Notes under the pieces: model-generated | What the model was told of the DNA's origin: nothing | The model's input: the letters and a program-made list of their open reading frames with translations, nothing else | The model's database searches: none | Program-made: the position numbers and the translations under genes | Assembly: GCF_001545155.1 (NCBI RefSeq) | Contig: NZ_CP014226.1 | Location: 1,404,656 to 1,423,205, forward strand | DNA length: 18,550 nucleotides | Source: Halomonas chromatireducens | GTDB lineage: Bacteria > Pseudomonadota > Gammaproteobacteria > Pseudomonadales > Halomonadaceae | Reading direction: 5' to 3' | Shown here: positions 7,130 to 13,888 of the stretch, piece by piece | Numbering within the stretch: the first letter of the stretch is position 1 | How the letters are laid out: each line of letters starts with the position of its first letter

Positions 7130-8173
7130 TCACTCGGGTGCCAGCAGAGTCTCAACCAGGGCGTGCAGCCGTTGCTGGAATTGCCCGCCGGGTGACGGTG
7201 GCATCGGGTCAGAGGTGATGGCTACGGTCAGTGCTCGTTCGGGAATCACATAGAGTGCCTGGCCACCGTAGCCACGGCCATAGTAGGCCTGTTCGCCGCC
7301 CAGGCGGGTGACGAACCAGCCGTATCCATAGCCGTCGCTGGTCCAGGCCGAGGTGCCTCGGGGCGTCCACGAAGCTTCCACCCAGCCTTCAGGCAATACA
7401 CGGGTGCCATCGATCACGCCATCTAGCCGGTAGAGCTCGCCAACCTGTATCAGCGCCAGAGGTGACAGCTGCATGTCATTGCCACCGAAAAAAATGCCTT
7501 GTGGATCGCGGAGCCAGGCGGGAATGGCGATGTTCAGCGGGTCGCCGAGAAGTTGCCTGGCCAGGGAAAGAGTGCTGTCGCCACTGGCTTGGGTTAATGC
7601 GGCAGAGAGCAAGTGGCTCGAGCCGGTAGAGTAGAGCATCCGTCCGCCTGGGTGGTCGACGAAAGGACGCCTGAGGGCATTCGCGACCCAGTTGTCGCTT
7701 GCTACCCAGGCGCCATAGTTGGCGCCGGAGGTGCGCTCGAGCCCGGCCTGCAGCGAGAGCAGATGACCGACGGTGATATCTCCCACCCGGGGATCGATGT
7801 CATTGGGCACCAGGGGGCCGAGCAGGTCCACGACGGGCTGGTCGACGCCCTCGATCACGCCTTGCTCGATGGCGGCGCCTACCAGAGCGGCGAGCACGGT
7901 CTTGGAGAGAGACTTGATATTGGCCGGCTGATCGCTCCCGGGGCCGGCATAGGTACGTTCGAGCACGATCTCTCCGTTCTCGGCGACAACGAGAGTGTGC
8001 AGGCGTGAGATGTCGCCGGCTTCGGATTTCAGGCGCTGGAGAGCACTCTCGCTCAGCCGCTGGGAGCCGGCTTCGCTGGCAAGTGAATGGCAAGTCGCCG
8101 CCAAGGCCAGCATAATAGTGAGAAGTATCGGATACCGTCTGGGTAGCCGCCTTCGCAGTGTCGCCGCTGTCAT
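7130..8173 (-). CDS. Exported serine hydrolase, beta-lactamase/6-aminohexanoate-hydrolase type
   Basis: A 347-residue protein with a basic, hydrophobic signal peptide (about residues 1-33); the Cys at 28 follows Thr and is not a good lipobox, so signal peptidase I cleavage is more likely. The class C-like active site is visible: nucleophile Ser88 in SLSK (88-91), Tyr181 in the YST motif that replaces YSN, and a late Gly-rich strand (YGRGYGGQALYV) in the place of the third motif. Relatives hydrolyse esters or amides such as D-amino-acid peptides, esters or nylon oligomers; the substrate is not predictable. The start at 8173 is chosen because GAGGAGGG precedes it at the right distance and the signal peptide follows; the frame is open further upstream, but that part has no signal sequence or coding character. 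It converges on the glycosyltransferase. Confidence 0.88.
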   Translation of the reverse strand: MTAATLRRRLPRRYPILLTIMLALAATCHSLASEAGSQRLSESALQRLKSEAGDISRLHTLVVAENGEIVLERTYAGPGSDQPANIKSLSKTVLAALVGAAIEQGVIEGVDQPVVDLLGPLVPNDIDPRVGDITVGHLLSLQAGLERTSGANYGAWVASDNWVANALRRPFVDHPGGRMLYSTGSSHLLSAALTQASGDSTLSLARQLLGDPLNIAIPAWLRDPQGIFFGGNDMQLSPLALIQVGELYRLDGVIDGTRVLPEGWVEASWTPRGTSAWTSDGYGYGWFVTRLGGEQAYYGRGYGGQALYVIPERALTVAITSDPMPPSPGGQFQQRLHALVETLLAPE

Positions 8174-8249
8174 GGTTCCCTCCTCGCTATCCGTCCAGGT
8201 GTCGATGCACTTGCGGTCCGAGTTTCGAGCCGGGACGGGATGATTGGTT

Positions 8250-8279
8250 CCCCTGCCGGGTGCTGAACAGCAGCAGGGG
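8250..8279. repeat. Hairpin in the divergent intergenic region
   Basis: CCCCTGC (8250-8256) pairs with GCAGGGG (8273-8279), and inside it TGCTG-AA-CAGCA (8261-8272) forms a second stem. It lies between the divergent serine hydrolase and spermidine-synthase-like genes, with no T-run on either side, so it may be an operator or leader structure rather than a terminator. Confidence 0.35.
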
Positions 8280-8330
8280 CCCTGGCATGGCTGCGGGCAT
8301 TTACGCGTTCCCTCTCGCCAATGAGGCACC

Positions 8331-9005
8331 ATGGCTAAATTCGAAGTGATCGGTACTGCCAGTATTCCTGGGAAGGGCAGTGAGCTGCGCCTGCTGCAGC
8401 GCAATGACGAGTTCTCCATTCGTATCGCCGGCAGTCCCGGGGAACTGATGAATACCCGTCTGCACGGCTCCGAGGATGCCTTGGCCGAGCTTGCCTGCGA
8501 GCGTATTGCCAATCGTGCCGGTATCCGGGTGTTGATTGGTGGCCTTGGCATGGGCTTTACGCTGGCGGCCGCGCTGCGTTCATTGCCCGAGAGTGCCGAG
8601 GTCGTCGTCGCCGAGCTCGTGCCCGGCGTCGTGGACTGGAACCGGGGGCCGCTGGGTGCCGCTGCTGGCTATCCGTTGAACGACCCTCGTACCGTCGTCA
8701 GCCTGGGCGATGTCGGCGAGCTGCTGCGTCGGGAGCCTGGCGGCTTCGACGCCATCATGATCGACGTCGACAATGGTCCCGAGGGGCTGACGCGCAAGGA
8801 AAATGACTGGCTATACTCACCTCAAGGACTCGCCGCCGCCCAGGAGGCGCTGCGTCCGGAGGGCGTGCTGGCGATCTGGTCAGCGGGGCAGGACCCCGCA
8901 TTCACCGAGCGCCTGCGCCGGGTCGGACTCCTGGTGGAAGAGGTCACGGTACGTGCCCATCGGCCGGGCAAAGGGGCCAAACACAGGATATGGCTTGCTT
9001 GTTGA
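8331..9005 (+). CDS. Spermidine-synthase-like (SAM-fold) protein
   Basis: A 224-residue protein with the Rossmann fold shared by aminopropyltransferases and SAM-dependent methyltransferases. The nucleotide-binding loop is VLIGGLGMGFTL (about 67-78), followed by an acidic strand end (VVVAELVPGVVDWNRG) and the Asp-rich FDAIMIDVDNGPEGL segment characteristic of spermidine-synthase-like proteins. It is shorter than true SpeE (about 290 residues) and lacks most of the N-terminal beta domain that binds the polyamine, so real spermidine synthase activity is doubtful. Proteins of this compact type are common in Pseudomonas and Halomonas and are usually annotated only by similarity. ATG 8331 has a weak TGAGG upstream. 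The next gene starts one base after its stop, which points to translational coupling. Confidence 0.8.
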   Translation: MAKFEVIGTASIPGKGSELRLLQRNDEFSIRIAGSPGELMNTRLHGSEDALAELACERIANRAGIRVLIGGLGMGFTLAAALRSLPESAEVVVAELVPGVVDWNRGPLGAAAGYPLNDPRTVVSLGDVGELLRREPGGFDAIMIDVDNGPEGLTRKENDWLYSPQGLAAAQEALRPEGVLAIWSAGQDPAFTERLRRVGLLVEEVTVRAHRPGKGAKHRIWLAC

Positions 9006-9006
9006 T

Positions 9007-9615
9007 ATGAACTCGTTCGTGGTCACACTGCGCTGGATATGCCTTCTGCTGATTGTCCTGCTGCTTTCCGGCTGTACCGGCCGCGTCATGCCACCTGCCC
9101 CGGCGGAGCTCGCTCAGCCGCTGGATGTCTACCTGATCGATCACGGTCGTCATGCCAGCCTGGTCCTGCCGCGGGAGGAGGGCGGCATGGTTCGTTACAG
9201 TTACGGGGAATGGCGGTGGTATGTGGAAGGACGCCGCCACTTCCTGGCAGGCGCCGCGGCAATGCTGGTGCCGACCGCCAGTGCACTGGGACGTGGCGTT
9301 CACGAGGACGTGACGGGGCCCGGCGACTTTTCGAGGCTGGCGCCGGAAGGCCTGGTCCGGACCTATCCGCTCCAGGCAGAGGCGGCCCGGGTCAGGGCGC
9401 TGCAGCGCCGACTCGATGCGCATTTCGAAGGTGAGGCCGAGCCGGTATACAGTGAAGAGTTCGGCCTTCATTTCGTGCCGCACCCGCGAGCCTACTGGGC
9501 CGCCCACCAGTCGAACCTGGTGGTGGCGGGATGGCTTCGCCAGCTGGAAATCGATATCCAGGGCATTCCCTGGTACTCCCGCTGGCAGATCGAATCGCCG
9601 CAGGACGCCCGCTGA
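9007..9615 (+). CDS. Lipoprotein, DUF2459-like
   Basis: A 202-residue protein with a lipoprotein signal: hydrophobic LRWICLLLIVLLL followed by the lipobox LSGC with Cys23. The mature part begins with a short Pro/Ala-rich linker, then VYLIDHGRHASLVLP, resembling the opening of DUF2459 proteins, in which a strand, a Gly-x-His segment and a hydrophobic strand precede the conserved Tyr/Trp region (here YGEWRWYVEGRRHFLAG). No function is established for that family that I can state. ATG 9007 is chosen because it places the signal peptide at the N-terminus; the open frame further upstream lies inside the preceding gene. There is no independent Shine-Dalgarno, so reinitiation from the neighbour's stop (9003-9005) is likely. 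Confidence 0.75.
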   Translation: MNSFVVTLRWICLLLIVLLLSGCTGRVMPPAPAELAQPLDVYLIDHGRHASLVLPREEGGMVRYSYGEWRWYVEGRRHFLAGAAAMLVPTASALGRGVHEDVTGPGDFSRLAPEGLVRTYPLQAEAARVRALQRRLDAHFEGEAEPVYSEEFGLHFVPHPRAYWAAHQSNLVVAGWLRQLEIDIQGIPWYSRWQIESPQDAR

Positions 9616-9690
9616 TCGCCGCTGCACATTCGTCCGGTCAAAATTCACGTTGCCCCGCGCTTCGGCGTGACGCGGCATAAGGCAGACAAT

Positions 9691-10104
9691 ATGCTGGAAC
9701 TTTCTCGTCAGGTCATGCTTGCCGACCACGAAATCGACATGCAGGCGGTACGTGCCCAGGGCGCGGGCGGCCAGAACGTCAATAAGGTGTCGACGGCGAT
9801 TCACCTGCGTTTCGACATTCGCGCGTCCAGTCTTCCCGAAGGTTTCAAGGAGAAGCTGCTGGCACTCAACGACCAGCGCATCACTCGTGACGGGGTGGTG
9901 ATCATCAAGGCCCAGTCGCACCGTACCCAGGAGCGGAACCGTACCGAAGCGCTCGGTCGACTCAAGGCCCTGATCAAGAGCGTGATGTACGCACCCAAGA
10001 AGCGGGTCGCGACCCGTCCGAGCAAGGGGGCCAAGCAGCGCCGACTGGACAGCAAGAAGAAGCGCGGCAAGCACAAGGCCATGCGCGGCAAGGTGGAAAC
10101 CTGA
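9691..10104 (+). CDS. arfB: Alternative ribosome-rescue aminoacyl-tRNA hydrolase ArfB
   Basis: A 137-residue protein, the usual ArfB (YaeJ) length. The catalytic GGQ loop is at 26-28 within AQGAGGQNVNKVSTAIHLRF, the release-factor domain 3 signature. The C-terminus (from about residue 103) is the characteristic Lys/Arg-rich tail (KKRVATRPSKGAKQRR), which in E. coli inserts into the empty mRNA channel of stalled ribosomes. It releases peptides from ribosomes stalled without a stop codon. ATG 9691 has AAGG about 8 bases upstream; an alternative start 24 bases earlier would add residues not seen in the family. The next gene, a pseudouridine synthase homologue, begins 52 bases downstream on the same strand. 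Confidence 0.95.
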   Translation: MLELSRQVMLADHEIDMQAVRAQGAGGQNVNKVSTAIHLRFDIRASSLPEGFKEKLLALNDQRITRDGVVIIKAQSHRTQERNRTEALGRLKALIKSVMYAPKKRVATRPSKGAKQRRLDSKKKRGKHKAMRGKVET

Positions 10105-10156
10105 TCATTCGTCAGGCGGCGCTGTTGCCTTACCCTCACACCATTCGAGACATCCC

Positions 10157-10909
10157 ATGACTGCTGTTGATAACGCTGCACCCACGCCATCCACCACTGA
10201 ACGGCTCTCCAAGCGGCTGGCGCGACAGTTGCCCTGTTCACGCCGCGAGGCCGAGCTCTACATTGCCGGGGGCTGGGTTATGGTCGATGGCGACATCGTG
10301 GAGGAGCCGCAGTTCAAGGTGGGCGAGGAGCGTGTCGAGCTACGTCCCGGCGCCAGGGCAAATGAAATTCCGCCCGTCACACTGCTGCTGAACGCGCCTC
10401 CCGGCCTCGCTGCTGGCGAGGAGCGAGAGTGGATGCGGGATAGTATCGCGCCGGGAACGCACTGGCTTGACGACCCTGCCGGGCTGAGCCCGCTGAAGGC
10501 GCATTTCCGTGGGCTGCAGCCGATGCTGCCGCTGGAGAAAGGGAGCTCGGGTTTGCTGGTCGTTACCCAGGACAGGCGTGTGGTGAGGCGGCTAGATGAG
10601 GATACGGCGCGACTTGAGCAAGAGGTGGTTGTCGAGGTCGATGGCACCTTCAGCGACGAGCAGTTGGAAGCGCTACGCGGTGGCAACAGTGAGCCAGGCC
10701 GGAAGTTTGCACCCTGCAAAGTCAGCCGGCAGAGCGAAACCCATCTACGCTTTGCTGTGAAGGGGATGGTGCCAGGGCAGATTGAAGCGATGTGCTCGAG
10801 CGTCGGGCTGACGGTGCTGAGCCTCAAGCGGCTGCGTATCGGCGGGGTGTCGCTGGGGCGCGTGCCGCCGGGCCAGTGGCGGTACCTGAAGCTTGGAGAG
10901 CGCTTCTGA
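10157..10909 (+). CDS. RsuA/RluF-type pseudouridine synthase homologue with altered active site
   Basis: A 250-residue protein. Residues about 14-62 are an S4 RNA-binding domain (RLARQLPCSRREAELYI), and the rest follows the RsuA/RluB/RluE/RluF synthase fold, ending with the well-kept LKRLRIGGVSLGRVPPGQW (from 222). The active site is not conserved. Where relatives have GRLDKD(T/S)xGL, this protein has LPLEKGSSGL, so the catalytic Asp is Glu127. The usual LNKP is LNAP (Ala80), the Lys-x-Tyr motif is replaced by Glu/Val residues near 155-158, and the late QIRRM-like motif reads QIEAM (208-212). It may therefore be a non-catalytic RNA-binding homologue, although automatic annotation would call it an rRNA pseudouridine synthase. 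The first 14 residues are a polar extension. ATG 10157 lacks a strong Shine-Dalgarno. Confidence 0.82.
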   Translation: MTAVDNAAPTPSTTERLSKRLARQLPCSRREAELYIAGGWVMVDGDIVEEPQFKVGEERVELRPGARANEIPPVTLLLNAPPGLAAGEEREWMRDSIAPGTHWLDDPAGLSPLKAHFRGLQPMLPLEKGSSGLLVVTQDRRVVRRLDEDTARLEQEVVVEVDGTFSDEQLEALRGGNSEPGRKFAPCKVSRQSETHLRFAVKGMVPGQIEAMCSSVGLTVLSLKRLRIGGVSLGRVPPGQWRYLKLGERF

Positions 10910-10984
10910 GCTTTTCTGGTTCCCTTTCACCATGGTTGATGCATATGTATGCTGATTCATGACGGTACGCGTCTGTCATCGCTC

Positions 10985-11001
10985 GATGCCAGGCATCTTT
11001 T
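10985..11001 (+). terminator. Short hairpin plus T4, possible weak terminator or leader attenuator
   Basis: GATGCC-A-GGCATC (10985-10997) is a perfect short inverted repeat directly followed by TTTT. It lies downstream of the pseudouridine synthase homologue and just 22 bases before the next start codon. The stem is short, so termination would be weak; it may instead sit in the leader of the coiled-coil gene. Confidence 0.3.
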
Positions 11002-11022
11002 ACCAGAGAGAGGGTCTTGCCA

Positions 11023-12111
11023 ATGTCGGAAAATACCCAGAGCCCACTTTACAAGGACAACCGAGTCAAGGCCCTGGTGGCCGTGGCGCTGCTTGCGGTG
11101 ATCTGGGCGATCTTTGCCCACAACAGCGCCGGTAATCATCGCGACCGCGGCCAAGCCCTAGAGGAACAGCTGGCCGCGCTACAGGACGATCATCAGCAAT
11201 TGGCTACTCAGCTTCAGGCGCGTGATGATGCAGGTGAGGACATCGAGGCCTTGGAGGCCCGCCTGGCGGAGCTCAATGAGGAGCAGCAGGCTGCCGAGGC
11301 GGCATTGGCCGAGGAGCAGGAAGCCGCCCGCGACGAAACTGCGCGCCTTGAGGCCGAAGTGGCTGAGGTCGAGGGGCAACTGGGTGAGCTTCAGGAGGAG
11401 CGTGCCGCTCTTGAAGCCGATATCGAAGCCAACCAGGCTGAGCAGGCCGAGGCACAAGAGGCGCTGGTCGAAGTGCGTGGCGAGTATGAGGCGGTGGAAC
11501 AGGCTCGCAGTGATGCCGAAGCCGCTCGTCAGGAAGCCGAAGAAGCACGCCAGGAGGCCGAGGCGGCTCGCCAGGAAGCCGAAGAGCTGCGCCAGATTGC
11601 CGTCGATGAGCGCCAGGAGGCCGAGGTCGCCCGCGATCTGGCCGATAATGAGCTGGCAGTAATCGAAGAGGATATCGCTGCGGCAGACGAGCAACTGGAT
11701 ACGCTGGGCGCCGAGATCGCTGAGCGAGAATCCGCCATCGACGCCCTGGAGAACGACGTCGAAGCCCTGGAGGCCTGGCGTGACGAGGTGGAACGCGAAA
11801 TCGGCGAGGCAAGGGAGCTGCGCGAGGAAACCCTGTCCGAGGTTGAAGAGGCGCGTGCCGAGCGTGAGGCTCTGATGGAGGAGATCGAGGATGGGCGCGG
11901 TGCCCTGGCCCAGCTCGATGATCAGATCGAGCGTCGCCAGCAACAGCTGCAGCGACTGGAAGCACAGCTCTCTGAATGGCGTATTGAATTGGAGGACCTC
12001 CAGCTCCGTACGTCCGATCAGGAGCGAGCCCAGCAGCAGGAGCCTGAGCAGGAGCAGGACGAGGACGAGGAGCAGGACGAAGCCGAGGAAGAGGAAGCCG
12101 AGCAGTCTTGA
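11023..12111 (+). CDS. Membrane-anchored periplasmic coiled-coil protein with acidic tail
   Basis: A 362-residue protein: a short N-terminus with KDNRVK, one membrane span at about 17-32, then an almost unbroken Glu/Ala/Gln/Arg-rich coiled coil from about 44 to 325, and a tail of about 35 residues made largely of Glu, Asp and Gln. The basic residues before the span suggest the N-terminus is inside and the coiled coil periplasmic, where it could stretch up to some 40 nm if continuous. No catalytic domain, LysM, OmpA or SH3 motif is visible. The layout recalls envelope spacer or septal proteins such as TolA-like rods, but no family is recognised. ATG 11023 is preceded by a GAGAGAGG purine block; a TTG two codons upstream is a less likely start. 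Residues 165-206 are encoded by a 21-bp repeat array. A strong terminator follows. Confidence 0.85.
   Translation: MSENTQSPLYKDNRVKALVAVALLAVIWAIFAHNSAGNHRDRGQALEEQLAALQDDHQQLATQLQARDDAGEDIEALEARLAELNEEQQAAEAALAEEQEAARDETARLEAEVAEVEGQLGELQEERAALEADIEANQAEQAEAQEALVEVRGEYEAVEQARSDAEAARQEAEEARQEAEAARQEAEELRQIAVDERQEAEVARDLADNELAVIEEDIAAADEQLDTLGAEIAERESAIDALENDVEALEAWRDEVEREIGEARELREETLSEVEEARAEREALMEEIEDGRGALAQLDDQIERRQQQLQRLEAQLSEWRIELEDLQLRTSDQERAQQQEPEQEQDEDEEQDEAEEEEAEQS
11515..11640 (+). repeat. Six tandem 21-bp repeats inside the coiled-coil gene
   Basis: Six in-frame 21-bp units encode heptads AEAARQE, AEEARQE, AEAARQE, AEELRQI, AVDERQE and AEVARDL. The first four units are close in sequence and the last two have drifted. 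The unit equals one coiled-coil heptad, so gain or loss of units would change rod length without breaking the frame. Confidence 0.8.
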
Positions 12112-12139
12112 ATCTGGCGCTAGCCACCAGGAAGCGGAA

Positions 12140-12171
12140 AAGCGGCGAGCCAGGCTCGCCGCTTGTCGTTT
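12140..12171 (+). terminator. Intrinsic terminator after the coiled-coil gene
   Basis: AAGCGGCGAGCC (12140-12151) and GGCTCGCCGCTT (12153-12164) are perfect inverted arms around one central base, giving about 10-11 pairs in RNA after allowing for a loop. TTGTCGTTT follows, a broken T-tract. It lies 28 bases after the stop and separates this gene from apbC. The A-rich left side (GGAAAAG) may also allow some activity on the other strand. Confidence 0.75.
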
Positions 12172-12189
12172 GGCAGGCTTCCTGCGCGT

Positions 12190-12204
12190 TATACTGAACA
12201 GTAT
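12190..12204 (+). promoter_or_regulatory. Candidate -10 element and overlapping palindrome upstream of apbC
   Basis: TATACT (12190-12195) is a good -10 hexamer 56 bases before the apbC start. No good -35 is found at 16-18 bases; TTGGCA (12170-12175) is only 14 bases away. The -10 overlaps ATACTG-AA-CAGTAT (12191-12204), a perfect palindrome with a two-base centre, suggestive of an operator. The half-sites resemble LexA halves, but their spacing is wrong for LexA. Confidence 0.4.
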
Positions 12205-12251
12205 TTGCTCAGTTCGAGCGGAGAGACACCCATCAGCACAAGGAGCGAGTC

Positions 12252-13058
12252 GTGATCGAAGGGGTCAAGCATATCGTCGCCGTGGCATCCGGCAAGGGCG
12301 GGGTGGGCAAATCCACCGTTGCCGTCAACCTGGCACTCGCTATGGCCGCCGAGGGGTATCGTACCGGTATCCTTGACGCCGATATCTACGGGCCGAGCCA
12401 GGCTCAGATGCTCGGCGTGGCTGAGGGCGCTCGACCGCAGCAGGCCAGTGAGAATCGCATGCGACCGCTGGAAGCTTACGGTCTTCAGGCCATGTCCATG
12501 GCCTTCATGGTGGATACCCGCGAGCCCATGGTATGGCGTGGCCCCATGGTGTCCGGTGCCTTCCAGCAGTTACTGACCCAGACGGCGTGGGACAATCTTG
12601 ATGTACTCTTCATCGATATGCCGCCGGGGACCGGTGACATCCAGCTGACCCTGGCACAGAAAGTGCCCGTCGACGGTGCCGTGATTGTGACCACGCCACA
12701 GGACATCGCTCTGCTCGACGCCCGCAAGGGCATCGAAATGTTCCGCAAGGTCAACGTGCCGGTGCTGGGTGTCGTCGAGAACATGAGCCTGCATGTCTGC
12801 ACCCAGTGCGGCCATGCCGAGCCGATCTTCGGCGAAGGAGGCGGTGAGCGTATCTCGGCGGAATACGAGACCCGTCTGTTGGGCCGCCTGCCGCTGGCCC
12901 TGTCGATTCGGGAGCAGGTCGACGGTGGGCGCCCGACGGTGGTAGCTGACCCGGACGGCGATGTGACTGCCACCTTCCGTGCCATGGCTCGCCAGATCGC
13001 CGAGCAGGTCGAAGGGCTGCAGGCCGATGAAGGGCCAAGCATCTCGTTCAGCGACTGA
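12252..13058 (+). CDS. apbC: Iron-sulfur cluster carrier protein ApbC (Mrp/NBP35 family)
   Basis: A 268-residue P-loop ATPase of the Mrp/ApbC family. The deviant Walker A motif GKGGVGKST is at 14-22, the switch region ILDADIYGPSQ at 40-50, and Walker B is LFIDMPPGTGD (119-129). The cluster-binding CxxC is Cys183-Cys186 (CTQC). It carries and transfers 4Fe-4S clusters in the cytoplasm. It starts directly at the ATPase domain and lacks the N-terminal MIP18-like (DUF59) domain present in many longer ApbC proteins. The start is GTG 12252, supported by AAGGAG at 12240-12245 with six bases spacing and by the conserved HIVAVASGKGG beginning. dcd follows after 97 bases with its own promoter candidate. 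Confidence 0.95.
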   Translation: MIEGVKHIVAVASGKGGVGKSTVAVNLALAMAAEGYRTGILDADIYGPSQAQMLGVAEGARPQQASENRMRPLEAYGLQAMSMAFMVDTREPMVWRGPMVSGAFQQLLTQTAWDNLDVLFIDMPPGTGDIQLTLAQKVPVDGAVIVTTPQDIALLDARKGIEMFRKVNVPVLGVVENMSLHVCTQCGHAEPIFGEGGGERISAEYETRLLGRLPLALSIREQVDGGRPTVVADPDGDVTATFRAMARQIAEQVEGLQADEGPSISFSD

Positions 13059-13085
13059 TTCAGTGACTGGGCGTGGCACGCACCC

Positions 13086-13123
13086 GTGACGCCTGACGCA
13101 GGGGCCGCTATCATGGCGGCCCC
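13086..13123 (+). promoter_or_regulatory. Candidate dcd promoter with hairpin across the -10
   Basis: GTGACG (13086-13091) and TATCAT (13109-13114) are spaced by 17 bases and lie about 35 bases upstream of the dcd start. The -10 sits in the loop of a perfect 8-bp inverted repeat, GGGGCCGC (13101-13108) with GCGGCCCC (13116-13123). The repeat could be an operator, or a stem at the end of apbC transcripts, although it has no T-run. Confidence 0.45.
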
Positions 13124-13155
13124 GATTCGTGATTTGACATCATCAGGACGACCCA

Positions 13156-13722
13156 ATGAGCATCAAAGCCGACAGTTGGATCCGCCGCATGGCCGAGCGG
13201 GATGGCATGATCGAGCCATTCGAGGCCGATCAGGTTCGCTACGTCAACGACCAGCGGGTGATCTCCTACGGTACGTCCAGCTACGGCTACGATGTGCGCT
13301 GTGCCGACGAGTTCAAGGTATTCACCAATATCCACTCGGCGATCGTCGATCCCAAGGCATTCGATGAGAAAAGCTTCGTCGACATCAAGGGAGATGTCTG
13401 CGTCATTCCGCCCAACTCCTTTGCCCTGGCTCGCACCGTCGAATACTTCCGCATCCCGCGAAGTGTGCTGACCATCTGTCTGGGCAAGTCCACCTATGCC
13501 CGCTGTGGCATCATCGTCAACGTGACGCCGCTGGAGCCGGAGTGGGAAGGGCACGTGACCCTGGAGTTTTCCAACACCACCAATCTGCCGGCCAAGATCT
13601 ACGCCAACGAAGGAGTGGCCCAGATGCTGTTCCTGGAGTCGGACGAGATCTGCGAGACGTCCTACAAGGACCGGGGCGGCAAATATATGGGGCAGAGGGG
13701 AGTGACGTTGCCGCGCACCTGA
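13156..13722 (+). CDS. dcd: dCTP deaminase
   Basis: A 188-residue homologue of dCTP deaminase, which converts dCTP to dUTP and so supplies dUMP for thymidylate synthesis. Recognisable parts are SYGYDVR (42-48), GKSTYARCG (110-118), with Ser112 and Arg116 in the positions of the E. coli active-site residues, and [17 protein letters not shown] (124-140) with the general-base Glu137, and the C-terminal [11 protein letters not shown], which closes over the triphosphate. The length matches the Pseudomonas-type enzyme. AGGA lies 8 bases before ATG 13156. It overlaps nothing, but its stop touches the first base of the REP-like element that fills the gap to purN. Confidence 0.97.
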   Translation: MSIKADSWIRRMAERDGMIEPFEADQVRYVNDQRVISYGTSSYGYDVRCADEFKVFTNIHSAIVDPKAFDEKSFVDIKGDVCVIPPNSFALARTVEYFRIPRSVLTICLGKSTYARCGIIVNVTPLEPEWEGHVTLEFSNTTNLPAKIYANEGVAQMLFLESDEICETSYKDRGGKYMGQRGVTLPRT

Positions 13723-13867
13723 GGCGCCTGGCGGCGCCAGTCGCGATGGAAACTCGGGGCGCCGAACCGAGCGCTCCAACAGCTGCTTTTTCCACCAACG
13801 TTGCCACGTCGCTGTTGGAGTAGCTTCAGCTCACGACTGGAGGCCGCAGGACTCCCGGCGGTGTTGC
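13722..13867. repeat. REP/BIME-like palindromic element, copy 1
   Basis: This 146-bp unit begins at the last base of the dcd stop codon and is repeated 167 bp downstream with 12 differences (about 92% identity). The unit is a large imperfect inverted repeat. The central arms CTCCAACAGC (13774-13783) and GCTGTTGGAG (13811-13820) are perfect, and the outer arms contain CCAGTC (13737-13742) and GACTGG (13835-13840). Local hairpins occur at both ends (GGCGCC-TGGC-GGCGCC at 13723-13738). Each half reads outward as TTGGAG plus a hairpin, so the unit looks like two REP sequences with GGAG heads in inverted orientation. The 21 bases between the copies are unique. Confidence 0.75.
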
Positions 13868-13888
13868 AGATGCTGGCGTTCACCGCCA

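Noticed and set aside
8250..8279. Intrinsic terminator between divergent genes
   Set aside because: The hairpin has no T-tract on either strand and neither flanking gene ends there.
8174..8551. N-terminal extension of the serine hydrolase to 473 residues
   Set aside because: The downstream start at 8173 has GAGGAGGG and a signal peptide; the extension would overlap the divergent gene and bury the signal.
8944..10074. A 376-codon minus-strand open frame across three genes
   Set aside because: It is antisense to the spermidine-like, lipoprotein and arfB genes, which have clear family motifs; long antisense frames are expected in DNA with this third-position GC bias.
12191..12213. LexA (SOS) box upstream of apbC
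   Set aside because: Half-sites TACTG and CAGTA are present but separated by two bases instead of ten, so LexA could not bind as usual.
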